Below are positions 15,740-22,480 of a stretch of 23,997 nucleotides of DNA, in pieces. Position 1 is the first letter of the stretch, and each line of letters begins with the position of its first letter. The DNA is from a virus: positions 1 through 23,997 of the IMG/VR virus record IMGVR_UViG_3300010370_000237, one strand, 5' to 3'. Made by a program: the position numbers and the translations under genes. Below the pieces are notes generated by a model. That model was not told the DNA's origin, ran no database searches, and saw nothing but the letters and a program-made list of their open reading frames with translations.

Positions 15740-15747
15740 TATAAATA
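15740..15747 (+). promoter_or_regulatory. T4-type late promoter driving gp4-gp53
   Basis: TATAAATA is an exact match to the T4 late promoter -10 element and stands 24 nt before the gp4 start codon in the divergent intergenic gap. T4 late promoters need gp55 and gp33 and lack a -35 box. None is seen here, as expected. Confidence 0.72.
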
Positions 15748-15766
15748 CCTACGGGATACTATATAT

Positions 15767-15774
15767 TATTTATG
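15767..15774 (-). promoter_or_regulatory. Late promoter-like box driving the minus-strand tail module
   Basis: Read on the minus strand the sequence is CATAAATA, one mismatch from TATAAATA. It lies 28 nt upstream of the first minus-strand structural gene (start 15738) and overlaps the gp4 start codon. With the plus-strand box it forms a divergent promoter pair. Confidence 0.5.
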
Positions 15775-16206
15775 GCATACTCTGGGAAGTATAGACCTGA
15801 AAATCCACAGAAATACAAAGGGAATCCGACTAACATAATCTATCGGTCTCTTTGGGAAAGAAAGTTTATGGTATTCTGTGATAGAAATCCCAGTGTGTTG
15901 CAGTGGGGTAGTGAAGAATGTGTGATACCGTATCGCTCACCTATTGATGGTAGGGTGCATCGTTACTATGTTGATTTCTATATCAAAATACAAACGAAAA
16001 CAGGTGAGATAAAGAAGTATCTAATTGAAATTAAACCAAAGAAGCAAACGATACCACCAGACCCACAGAAAAAACAAACAAAAATTTATAAAGATAAAGT
16101 ATTATCCTACTATAAAAACATGGCGAAGTGGGAAGCAGCTAAAGAATGGTGTGAGGATAGACGCATGGAGTTTCTAATACTGACAGAAGATCACTTAGGA
16201 GTCTAA
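15772..16206 (+). CDS. 4: Head completion protein gp4
   Basis: This 144-aa protein matches T4 gp4 (gp50/65), which completes DNA-filled heads before tails join. The family is related to the TnsA N-terminal, PD-(D/E)XK-type nuclease fold. The motif residues are visible: E29 in YRSLWERKF, D68 in HRYYVDFYI and E86-x-K88 in YLIEIKPK. The N-terminus (YSGKYRPENPQKY) is typical for phage members. It is the first gene of the plus-strand late operon, 24 nt after a TATAAATA box. The next gene follows 1 nt after its stop, with an AGGAG Shine-Dalgarno at the end of this gene. In T4 gene 4 also sits next to genes 2 and 53, so synteny agrees. Confidence 0.88.
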   Translation: MAYSGKYRPENPQKYKGNPTNIIYRSLWERKFMVFCDRNPSVLQWGSEECVIPYRSPIDGRVHRYYVDFYIKIQTKTGEIKKYLIEIKPKKQTIPPDPQKKQTKIYKDKVLSYYKNMAKWEAAKEWCEDRRMEFLILTEDHLGV

Positions 16207-16207
16207 C

Positions 16208-16885
16208 ATGGCAAAAGGATTCGGCAAAGATAGTAAGTCTGGTGGTAAAAACTACGAGACTCTCTTTGAGCGTGTCCAGAAACTTACTGGAGGTGAAGAG
16301 AAAACATGGTCGTGGTATCGACAGACTGTGAAAAAAATGGCACTGGAATACAAAGCACACCCAGAAAAAACTGTCAAGGAAGAGAGAAGAGACAGAGTGC
16401 AGGTGGAAGAGAATCAAGATACAAATGAATTAAGAAGGTATGCAAGACAAGGAAGACTATTTCTCTTTGAATACAAAGCAAAGATGAAGTATCTTCCATA
16501 CTACGATCAATTTCCTTTAGCATATGTGATACGAGCAAACAGTGACCACTTCATTGCTGCTAATTTACATTATGTACACCCAAATAAAAGATTGAAAATT
16601 ATACAAGACTTGATGGATGATAAAATTAATGTACCTACCTGCATCATCCATAAATATATAACAGACCACATCGATGGATTTCTTTTAGACTTAGCATCTT
16701 CTGAATGGGAAACATCTATCGCCCTACCTGTTGAAAGTTTCGTTAGAGATAAAAATGGTCAAAAGTTTCCATACAAATCTGCTGATGTGTGGAAAGAAAC
16801 CAATGAAAAATTCTATACTAAATTCAGAGCAAAAAGAATCATCAAAGGTTATGGCAAACCAGAAGACATCGAGGACGTAGAATGA
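16208..16885 (+). CDS. 2: Putative DNA end protector gp2
   Basis: This 225-aa basic protein lies in the position of T4 gene 2, beside gene 4. The N-terminal half is Lys/Arg-rich. The middle contains GRLFLFEYKAKMKYLPYYDQ and FPLAYVI, followed by AANLHYVHPNKRL, a pattern I associate with phage gp2 proteins, which bind the end of packaged DNA and protect it from RecBCD-type nucleases. Length is a little under that of T4 gp2 (274 aa). The ATG is preceded by AGGAG, and its TGA overlaps the gp48 ATG as ATGA. Assignment rests on remembered family pattern and synteny. Another head or neck completion protein remains possible. Confidence 0.6.
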   Translation: MAKGFGKDSKSGGKNYETLFERVQKLTGGEEKTWSWYRQTVKKMALEYKAHPEKTVKEERRDRVQVEENQDTNELRRYARQGRLFLFEYKAKMKYLPYYDQFPLAYVIRANSDHFIAANLHYVHPNKRLKIIQDLMDDKINVPTCIIHKYITDHIDGFLLDLASSEWETSIALPVESFVRDKNGQKFPYKSADVWKETNEKFYTKFRAKRIIKGYGKPEDIEDVE

Positions 16886-17802
16886 TACCAGCAGGAAGCA
16901 GTGGAGCAGGTACAACAGGACCACAGGAAACTAATTTAAGATACCCACAAGAAAGAATAGGGTCTGATACCGATTGGGTATTGTTTAATTTTTATAAGTA
17001 TAAAGCACCATTTAGCAATCAAGTTGCTACAAATACTAGTAATGATGCTTTGCTATCAGATTATAATAGCTCTGTCACATCATTGGGTGAGCACAAAGGA
17101 ACTATACAACTGTATATGCCAGAAGATATTGAAGCACAATATGGAGCCAACTGGCAAGACATGGATTTGAGTTTAGCAGCAAGGACTGCATTGGGAATGT
17201 TTGGAAAAGCATCTGCTGGTAATATTGGAGGAGCTGGAAAAGAAGCTCTTCAATCTATGACAACAATGACTGAAAATGCTATATCAAAAGGCACTGTAGT
17301 TGCAACTGCAATTGGAGAAATACTAGGACAAACTAACTTCGGATCTCTCACAACCAACGATGTATTTGCAGCATCAACTGGTCAAATATTAAACCCAAAT
17401 ACTGAGGTGCTTTATCGCGGACCAAAAATGAGAAACTTTTCTCTCTCATTTAAAATGGCACCTAGAAATTTAAAAGAAGCACAAACTATCAAAAGTATCA
17501 TACAGAAATTTAAAGTAGGAACTCTACCAAAATTCGGTGCTGTATCAGAAGATAAATCTGCTTCTTTTGTATCTGTCCCTGATATTGTTGACGTAACTTT
17601 CATGCGTGGTGGAGCACCTAGCGAGTGGGTTTCTCAATTCAAACCAAGTGTGATTACAGATTTCAATGTATCATATACTCCCGATGGAGCTTGGGCAAGA
17701 TTGCCAGATGGTTCACCAGTTGCAACAACCATCAGAATCAGTTTCCAAGAAACCAAAATGGTTTATGGTGATGAAATTAGAGATAGCGGAGCAACATTCT
17801 AA
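16882..17802 (+). CDS. 48: Baseplate tail tube cap gp48
   Basis: This 306-aa protein resembles T4 gp48. An N-terminal tube-fold part (DWVLFNFYKYKAPF, later TIQLYMPEDIEAQYG) and an Ala/Gly-rich helical middle are followed by NPNTEVLYRGPKMRNFSLSF with MAPRNLKEAQTIKSIIQKFK. The tail end has a TIRISFQETKMVYGDE strand. gp48 caps the baseplate hub and, with gp54, starts tail tube polymerisation. It overlaps the upstream gene by 4 nt (ATGA) and gp53 by 1 nt (TAATG), so the four genes are translated as a unit. I am confident of the family; T4 gp54 is the only close alternative. Confidence 0.85.
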   Translation: MIPAGSSGAGTTGPQETNLRYPQERIGSDTDWVLFNFYKYKAPFSNQVATNTSNDALLSDYNSSVTSLGEHKGTIQLYMPEDIEAQYGANWQDMDLSLAARTALGMFGKASAGNIGGAGKEALQSMTTMTENAISKGTVVATAIGEILGQTNFGSLTTNDVFAASTGQILNPNTEVLYRGPKMRNFSLSFKMAPRNLKEAQTIKSIIQKFKVGTLPKFGAVSEDKSASFVSVPDIVDVTFMRGGAPSEWVSQFKPSVITDFNVSYTPDGAWARLPDGSPVATTIRISFQETKMVYGDEIRDSGATF

Positions 17803-18449
17803 TGTATTTTTCACTCACACCAGACATACAATACGACGAGAAACCAGTTAAGTTTCCTTTCTCTCAATCAGATTATGTGGTTGCTAAAAATTTCTTTCGT
17901 CGCTTTAAAATAGATGAGGATAAGTTTAGTTATTCGGTATTCTTCAAGCGTTATGCTATTGTAGAGGGAGATCGTTTAGATTTACTTTCAGAGAAAACAT
18001 ATGGCACACCTAATTATGATTGGGTAATTGCTTTGACTAATAATATAATCAATCCATACTTCGATTGGCCTCTATCTGAGTGGCAACTAAGAGACTTAGT
18101 TGATAATCCAGACTCAATACATCATTACGAGACAAAAGAATTAAAAAACCAAGAGGGTCAGGTTGTGTTAGAGGGTGGTCTGACAGTAGATCAAGCATTT
18201 GTAGGAAGACCATATGTGTATTTGAATCAATCTACACCCAACCTAGTTTATACACAAATTGCTGGTAGTAATATAACAACTGCTGTCACTAATCTTGATC
18301 AAGCTATCAGAGAAAACGAATCAAAGAGAGAAATCTATCTATTAAAAGACAGATACATTCAACAGTTTGTGAGAGATTTCAAGGAGCAAAGTTTCTACTC
18401 ACGCTCAACTAACTACGTCGATAGTCAATTAAAAAAATCAGGGGTCTAA
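17802..18449 (+). CDS. 53: Baseplate wedge subunit gp53
   Basis: This 215-aa protein carries the gp53 signature. FFRRFKID is followed at residues 51-95 by a LysM-like segment: YAIVEGDRLDLLSEKTYGTP, then DWVIALTNNIINPYFDWPLS. T4 gp53 is the wedge protein that ties the six wedges together around the hub. It is the last gene of the plus-strand operon and is followed by a strong bidirectional terminator. Its length is near that of T4 gp53 (196 aa). The start overlaps the gp48 stop by one base. Confidence 0.9.
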   Translation: MYFSLTPDIQYDEKPVKFPFSQSDYVVAKNFFRRFKIDEDKFSYSVFFKRYAIVEGDRLDLLSEKTYGTPNYDWVIALTNNIINPYFDWPLSEWQLRDLVDNPDSIHHYETKELKNQEGQVVLEGGLTVDQAFVGRPYVYLNQSTPNLVYTQIAGSNITTAVTNLDQAIRENESKREIYLLKDRYIQQFVRDFKEQSFYSRSTNYVDSQLKKSGV

Positions 18450-18460
18450 ACTTTTTTACA

Positions 18461-18498
18461 CAAAAAAATGGGCGGATTTTTTTTCCGCCCAAAAGGTT
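18461..18498. terminator. Bidirectional intrinsic terminator between gp53 and gp32
   Basis: A perfect 8-bp stem TGGGCGGA/TCCGCCCA (18469-18476 and 18484-18491) with an all-T loop is flanked by seven A's on the left and AAAAGG then five T's on the right. On the minus strand the GC-rich stem is followed by ATTTTTTT, a strong terminator for gp32. On the plus strand it stops gp53 read-through. It lies in the 69-nt gap between convergent genes. Confidence 0.9.
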
Positions 18499-18518
18499 TT
18501 TATCTATGGATTTTGGTT

Positions 18519-19436
18519 TCAGTCTTCCTCAGCGAGGCGAGCGAAGTAACTGAGAGCATCATCTTCATCCTCATCAACACCAGCAGCGACTGCAACCTTA
18601 GGCAGGGCAGGTTCACGGCGGGGAGCAGGAGCAGTGAATTCCTCATCCTCAATCTCTTCATCAAGAGTAGGACGAGCAACCTTCGCACGAGCAGCAGCAG
18701 GAGTTTGAGTGACACCCAGCACCAGATTCAGGCGCTCTTCCAACTCTTCATAAGACTTGAAGTTATCAGCAGCAGTGAAAGCAGCAAGAGAATGCTCCGA
18801 CTTCCAGATGCTTTCCAGTTGAGAATCATCAGCAGAGAGTGCAGCAGGAGCAGCAAACTCAGACTTGTCGTAATTCCAATAACCAGCAACGTTAGTAATC
18901 TTCAGTTTGAAGTTAGCACCTTCCCACATATCAAACGGGTTGATAGGAGTTTCGTCTTCAAACTCAGGTTGCATGGCAGCCATGATTTTGTCGAAGATCT
19001 TCTTACCAAACTTATACAGAAATACTTTACCTTCATTCTCAGGGTTTGCTTTATCGCTCACCACATAGATGTTAGCATAGTAGGACAGTTTGCGCTTCTG
19101 CTTACGAGCAGTTTCTTTATCAGCATCGCTGCCGCTATTCCAGAGGCGACGATTGATCTCACCAACAGGATCTTTGCCACCGATGGTGGTCAGAGAGTTT
19201 TCAATATACCAACCACCTGGACCTTGGAAGGCATGACTATACAGTTTTGCCCAGGGCACATCTTCACCCTCGGGCGCGGGCAGGAAACGAATGACAGCAA
19301 ACCCGTTGCCAGCAGCATCGACTGATGGTTTCCAGAATCGCTCATCAGCACTGGAAGAAGAGTTTGCTTTCTCCAACTCTTTAGTAAGAGTTGCGAAATT
19401 GTTTTGTGACTTACGCTTAAGGTCAGCAAAAGACAT
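18519..19436 (-). CDS. 32: Single-stranded DNA-binding protein gp32
   Basis: This 305-aa protein is the T4-type ssDNA-binding protein that coats the template during replication and recombination. The core is clear: a basic N-terminus (MSFADLKRKS), then AGNGFAVIRFLP, SHAFQGPGGWYIEN, LSYYANIYVVSD, NPENEGKVFLYKFGKKI and MWEGANFKLKI, and an acidic C-terminal tail (DEDEDDALSYFARLAEED) of the kind that binds partner proteins. The start at 19436 is chosen because of GAGG 7 nt upstream and because T4 gp32 begins similarly. The frame is open 16 codons further but those run into the leader. The protein has no cysteine at all, so the zinc site of T4 gp32 (H64, C77, C87, C90) is not preserved. It has its own promoter at 19491-19519. 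Confidence 0.93.
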   Translation of the reverse strand: MSFADLKRKSQNNFATLTKELEKANSSSSADERFWKPSVDAAGNGFAVIRFLPAPEGEDVPWAKLYSHAFQGPGGWYIENSLTTIGGKDPVGEINRRLWNSGSDADKETARKQKRKLSYYANIYVVSDKANPENEGKVFLYKFGKKIFDKIMAAMQPEFEDETPINPFDMWEGANFKLKITNVAGYWNYDKSEFAAPAALSADDSQLESIWKSEHSLAAFTAADNFKSYEELEERLNLVLGVTQTPAAARAKVARPTLDEEIEDEEFTAPAPRREPALPKVAVAAGVDEDEDDALSYFARLAEED

Positions 19437-19490
19437 AGGATTACCTCGGATTAATTTGGATTTGGTCTGTGTGACGCCTGCCACGGATAC

Positions 19491-19519
19491 ATCATAACAC
19501 GGCAGAGGGGCGGCGTCAA
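19491..19519 (-). promoter_or_regulatory. Sigma70-type promoter of gp32
   Basis: On the minus strand TTGACG (19519-19514), a 17-nt spacer and TATGAT (19496-19491) lie about 55 nt before the gp32 start. The -35 box overlaps the last codons of the DUF1825-like gene and sits in the loop of the inverted repeat at 19501-19528. Confidence 0.7.
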
Positions 19520-19528
19520 CCCTCTGCC
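19501..19528. repeat. Perfect 9-bp inverted repeat over the gp32 promoter
   Basis: GGCAGAGGG (19501-19509) and CCCTCTGCC (19520-19528) form a GC-rich perfect inverted repeat with a 10-nt loop that contains the -35 element and the stop codon of the upstream gene. There is no T-run after it, so it is not a standard terminator. It could be an operator, an mRNA end-stabilising hairpin, or a site for RNA processing. Confidence 0.7.
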
Positions 19529-19860
19529 TCTATCTCCTTCTCAAACTGGTCCAGCTTGGAGAGCATCTCACGCATCAGGGAGAGCACGTCAGCAGTCTCC
19601 CACCAACCGTAGAGCATCTTAGCACCCTGCTCGATCTGCTCACACATTTCGACAGCACGAGGATCGTCTGAGAGTTTTAGTCGCATGTAGAAGATCTGCT
19701 GCTTCTCAACTAATGACCTTACGGTGTGAATATAATTCAGTTGATCTTCTTTAGATTTTTGAAATGGAGATGAGAGAGTCAGCTCCATTGCTTCCATCTG
19801 AAGACGTTCCATTTCCCGTGCTTCTTCACGGACAATATCGGAATCAAAAAAGTCAGTCAT
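19516..19860 (-). CDS. DUF1825-like protein
   Basis: This 114-aa mostly helical, acidic protein begins MTDFFDSDIVREEAREMERL, closely matching the opening of DUF1825 proteins (FFDSDIVQEEA), a small family I know from cyanobacteria and their phages. The middle has VEKQQIFYMRLKLSDDP, again typical. Its function is unknown. It overlaps gp33 by 4 nt (ATGA) and lies between gp33 and gp32, the place where T4 has gene 59, the loader of the replicative helicase. It is half the length of gp59 and I see no sequence similarity. The gene was probably acquired from a host. Its stop falls within the inverted repeat at the gp32 promoter. Confidence 0.75.
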   Translation of the reverse strand: MTDFFDSDIVREEAREMERLQMEAMELTLSSPFQKSKEDQLNYIHTVRSLVEKQQIFYMRLKLSDDPRAVEMCEQIEQGAKMLYGWWETADVLSLMREMLSKLDQFEKEIEAEG

Positions 19861-20075
19861 ACCAACATTAATTTTGCGCGAGATGTTTTCTTGATGAAGT
19901 TTAATTTTTGAGCATCAAACTTTAGTTTTTCTTTTAGAGGTTTAGTAATAAGTTTTGATACCGTTTCCACCTCAATATTATTGATATCACAATAGTGTAG
20001 AATAGCATCAATATAATTCATATCATTATGTGATGCAATCTTCTCCACTTCCTGTGAGAATTTTGCACTAGTCAT
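19857..20075 (-). CDS. 33: Late promoter transcription accessory protein gp33
   Basis: This small protein (72 aa from the chosen start) matches cyanophage gp33: MTSAKFSQEVEKIASHND, then MNYIDAILHYCDINNIEVETV, and a C-terminal AQKLNFIKKTS. In T4 gp33 bridges RNA polymerase, the late sigma gp55 and the sliding clamp, activating late promoters such as the TATAAATA box in this window. An upstream ATG at 20108 would add 11 residues and overlap the nuclease gene by 8 nt, but lacks a Shine-Dalgarno. The ATG at 20075 has AGAGGA about 7 nt before it and fits the family's N-terminus, so it is preferred. It overlaps the DUF1825-like gene by 4 nt. Confidence 0.8.
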   Translation of the reverse strand: MTSAKFSQEVEKIASHNDMNYIDAILHYCDINNIEVETVSKLITKPLKEKLKFDAQKLNFIKKTSRAKLMLV

Positions 20076-20100
20076 AAACTTGTCCTCTAATATTTCTCCT

Positions 20101-20772
20101 TTAGTCATAGGTTTTTTTATACTCGTCTATGTACCCGATTAATTTTTGAAGATAAATCTTCTTTGGTGTTTCTACAAACACCTGAGTGTCTCCGCTTTCA
20201 CAAGCGATGATAGTAACAATTTTATTAACTTTTAATTTGTATCTTTCATACAGCATACATGCATATGCTGTTTCTTGAATAAGATAATCTTCAATCCACT
20301 CTAGCTTTTTTTCTTCAGCAGATGTTTTGAAGTCGATGATAGATAACTCTCCATCAAACTCTGCAATACAATCAACGCGCCCTGCAATTTCCAACTCGTC
20401 TGAGTATAATGCCGCTTCTTGTGCGTAGATGTTATTGATTCTGTTTAGTGTTGGCTTAGCATTCTTAAACATCATCAAGGGCAAGTGCTTGTCCTTGAAT
20501 TTAGTTTCATCGTATCTATTATTTAGGTAATCTTCAACGATAGAATGAAATGCCGTGCCGCGAGAGGCAGCACGGTTAGAGATTCTATTTGCTTTTTCTT
20601 CTCCTACTCTTTGTCTCCACTTCATTATACCAGCTTTCTTCTCTGGATTGCAAGAGAGCACAGTAGTAATTGATGGATACTTACCGCCAGATGGCACAGG
20701 ATATACCCTGCGACCATCGACAGTTTCGGCAATCAATTCGATTGGAGTCAAAGGCAAATGATGAAAAAGCAT
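20101..20772 (-). CDS. PD-(D/E)XK family exonuclease
   Basis: This 223-aa protein has the layout of RecB/Cas4/MGME1-type nucleases: RGTAFHSIVE (H76, E80), an acidic residue at E119, AGRVDCI (D134), IIDFKTS (D147-x-K149) and QETAYACMLY (Q166, Y170). These residues coordinate metal and cut DNA, usually from ends. In a T4-like cyanophage it could process recombination or replication intermediates, or help degrade host DNA. It starts 1 nt after the phoH stop and is followed by gp33 in the same operon. The early segment SGGKYPSITTVLS is also typical of phage members. The substrate cannot be read from sequence. Confidence 0.82.
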   Translation of the reverse strand: MLFHHLPLTPIELIAETVDGRRVYPVPSGGKYPSITTVLSCNPEKKAGIMKWRQRVGEEKANRISNRAASRGTAFHSIVEDYLNNRYDETKFKDKHLPLMMFKNAKPTLNRINNIYAQEAALYSDELEIAGRVDCIAEFDGELSIIDFKTSAEEKKLEWIEDYLIQETAYACMLYERYKLKVNKIVTIIACESGDTQVFVETPKKIYLQKLIGYIDEYKKTYD

Positions 20773-20773
20773 T

Positions 20774-21532
20774 CTACAGTCCTAAGTTTGTTTTACTAAT
20801 GAGATAACTACGGACCAATCCGCTACGTACGATGTCTTCGATTTGGAATTCAACTGTGGAAAACTCTTCCATAGTTTCAATGATACGCATGAAGTCAATG
20901 ATACCATTGCGCTCATGTGTTTTAATAAGGTCTGACTGTCTAACATCACCAGAGAAGATAATCTTAGAGTCCTGACCGACGCGAGTGATAATTGAATCTA
21001 ACTCGTGGAAGTTGAGATTCTGCATCTCATCAATGAGAATGATGCAGTTGTCTAGTGTGGTGCCACGAATAAAAGATGTTGACCAGAAAGAAATGGTTTC
21101 CTGTGCCTTGAGATTGTAATACAGTTTATCAAATTCATCATCGCTTGGCATCTCAAACATATATTTTACCATATTCTTGTAGGGAATTTGGTAAAGAGAT
21201 GACTTGTCTTCATGGTCGCCAGGAAGGAAACCAATCTCGCGGGTCGCTACCAGTGAGCGGACGATATAGATTTTCTCATAAGGGGTATTCTCATTGAGAA
21301 CATCCTTGAGTGCGAGATATAAAGCGATGAATGTTTTACCAGTGCCAGCGCACCCGTAACCAAACATGTTTTTACCTTTTGCATACTCTTCAAAGTATCT
21401 CTTTTGATTTTCTGTAAGGGGTTCAATGTCTGTAAGCAATTCAGAATTAACAGGTTTCTTCCTTTTCATTTGCTTCAAACTCATACCAGGAGGCACAACG
21501 GCACCAGTTTTCTTTCTAGTTTTCACAGGCAT
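20774..21532 (-). CDS. phoH: PhoH-like ATPase
   Basis: This 252-aa PhoH-family P-loop protein has a Walker A motif GYGCAGTGKT (58-67), VRSLVATREIGFLPGD (91-106), a Walker B motif IILIDEMQN (164-172) and FSGDVRQSDL (193-202), all family hallmarks. PhoH is very common in marine phages and is linked to phosphate stress in E. coli. The fold suggests an RNA-related helicase or ATPase; its phage role is unproven. The Lys-rich N-terminus (residues 1-27) may bind nucleic acid. It lies between a small unknown gene (3-nt gap) and the PD-(D/E)XK nuclease. I see no obvious pho box, but the operon promoter is outside the window or not clear. Confidence 0.92.
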   Translation of the reverse strand: MPVKTRKKTGAVVPPGMSLKQMKRKKPVNSELLTDIEPLTENQKRYFEEYAKGKNMFGYGCAGTGKTFIALYLALKDVLNENTPYEKIYIVRSLVATREIGFLPGDHEDKSSLYQIPYKNMVKYMFEMPSDDEFDKLYYNLKAQETISFWSTSFIRGTTLDNCIILIDEMQNLNFHELDSIITRVGQDSKIIFSGDVRQSDLIKTHERNGIIDFMRIIETMEEFSTVEFQIEDIVRSGLVRSYLISKTNLGL

Positions 21533-21535
21533 AAT

Positions 21536-21766
21536 TTACAGTCTCTCTACATTTGATCCAGGTACATTAGCGGCGCGGTTGATAATTGATTTCCAATCGC
21601 TCGATGTTTTATTTTGCCAGTTTCCAATCTCAGAAACTGAATGCAAAAGTGTTGGCATCTGAGAGATGTGTGGATTAGCAGCAAGATAAGGTTCTCTTTC
21701 TGCCATATACATCCACTTCTCAAACTCTTCACCTGTGTTATTATCTTTGAATTTGTAAGTTGGCAT
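21536..21766 (-). CDS. Hypothetical protein, 76 aa, MPTY-type N-terminus
   Basis: The protein begins MPTYKFKDNNTGEEFEKWM, a start shared by a set of small phage proteins resembling the FmdB zinc-ribbon family in its first residues (MPTYxF). The cysteines of a true zinc ribbon are absent here. The frame is open to 21919, but that extension runs antiparallel to nothing recognisable and covers the upstream gene in another frame, so the ATG at 21766 is chosen. It overlaps the 187-aa gene by 26 nt, suggesting translational coupling. Function unknown; conservation among T4-like marine phages is from memory. Confidence 0.72.
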   Translation of the reverse strand: MPTYKFKDNNTGEEFEKWMYMAEREPYLAANPHISQMPTLLHSVSEIGNWQNKTSSDWKSIINRAANVPGSNVERL

Positions 21767-22304
21767 CTTCAATAAACCATGAGGGAATAGTGGCAGGAGA
21801 TTTCCATTTCGCAAAGGAAACTTTCTCTCCAATATAGTAGTTACGATATGACTGGATAGAATTACCAGGCACTTTATATATATCTGGCATCGCAGGGGGT
21901 GGATCTGTCCACCCAGCATCTTTAATATTGAATGGAGCTACCCATAAGTAACTAATCAAACTCTCCGTGCTGTGATAGTTTCTATAGCGTCGTGTATATT
22001 CTACACAACAATGTTGAAATAAATCAAACAACCAACGATAGTGTGAGCGTGACTCACGGACCCATATATTAGATGGGTGATTAATATGACATGCTTTGTA
22101 TAAAATGTCTTCGCGTGGTTTGTCAAGGCGATAACGTTTTACTGTCTTGCCTTTAGGCGACTTCTCTGTATAAGGAATGCCGTCAAGCACACGATGAGCG
22201 GTAGAAAGAAGTTGAGCATACTCAACAATCATCTTCACTACATGCTTATCGCAATGCTCGGCGGCACAGGTGCGTGGGTCGTAACTGAGATAAAAGATAT
22301 TCAT
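21741..22304 (-). CDS. Conserved hypothetical protein, 187 aa
   Basis: The protein opens MNIFYLSYDPRTCAAEHCDK and continues HVVKMIVEYAQLLSTAHRVL, a segment I recall from uncharacterised proteins of marine T4-like phages. C13, H17, C18 and H21 are close together and could bind a metal. Further conserved-looking parts are HPSNIWVRESRSHYRWLFDL and a C-terminal SYRNYYIGEKVSFAKWKSP. It is rich in aromatic and basic residues, so a nucleic-acid role is possible. No known enzyme motif is found. The start overlaps the upstream 57-aa gene as ATGA and has no Shine-Dalgarno of its own. A 7-bp hairpin lies just upstream. Confidence 0.75.
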   Translation of the reverse strand: MNIFYLSYDPRTCAAEHCDKHVVKMIVEYAQLLSTAHRVLDGIPYTEKSPKGKTVKRYRLDKPREDILYKACHINHPSNIWVRESRSHYRWLFDLFQHCCVEYTRRYRNYHSTESLISYLWVAPFNIKDAGWTDPPPAMPDIYKVPGNSIQSYRNYYIGEKVSFAKWKSPATIPSWFIEDANLQIQR

Positions 22305-22474
22305 TGAGAAATTTCTAGGAGAGGTGTTCTCTCCTTGATTCTATCACCATCTACCCAAATACGCAAGAGTCCAATCTGGTCAGTATATTCAACAAGACAC
22401 TGACCAGTAACCTTATCCCACTCAATGATTTGACAGGCAACTGGGGTGCCATTAAGGTCACATTCGTAATACAT
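22301..22474 (-). CDS. Hypothetical protein, 57 aa
   Basis: This small frame begins MYYECDLNGTPVACQIIEWD and ends TPLLEISQ. It is real-looking: it fills the gap between two genes, starts 6 nt after the oxygenase-like stop, and its TGA overlaps the next ATG as ATGA. The sequence (LNGTPVACQIIEWDKVTGQC followed by LVEYTDQIG) suggests a small beta-barrel, but no family is recognised. There are three cysteines. It has no clear Shine-Dalgarno, so coupling to the upstream gene is likely. Confidence 0.7.
   Translation of the reverse strand: MYYECDLNGTPVACQIIEWDKVTGQCLVEYTDQIGLLRIWVDGDRIKERTPLLEISQ
22317..22335 (-). other. 7-bp hairpin before the 187-aa gene
   Basis: On the minus strand AGGAGAG (22335-22329) pairs perfectly with CTCTCCT (22323-22317) around a 5-nt loop. 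The 5' arm is the only strong Shine-Dalgarno-like sequence near the ATG at 22304, yet it is about 24 nt away and sequestered. It lies within the end of the 57-aa gene. Confidence 0.5.
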
Positions 22475-22480
22475 AATTTT

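Noticed and set aside
18468-19325. Plus-strand 285-aa frame opposite gp32
   Set aside because: It starts in the terminator hairpin and is the reverse complement of a clearly real gp32.
22100-22123. TTGACA-N18-TATACA promoter-like sequence inside the 187-aa gene (minus strand)
   Set aside because: The -10 match is weak, the spacing is long, and the bases are explained by coding sequence; chance occurrence is likely.
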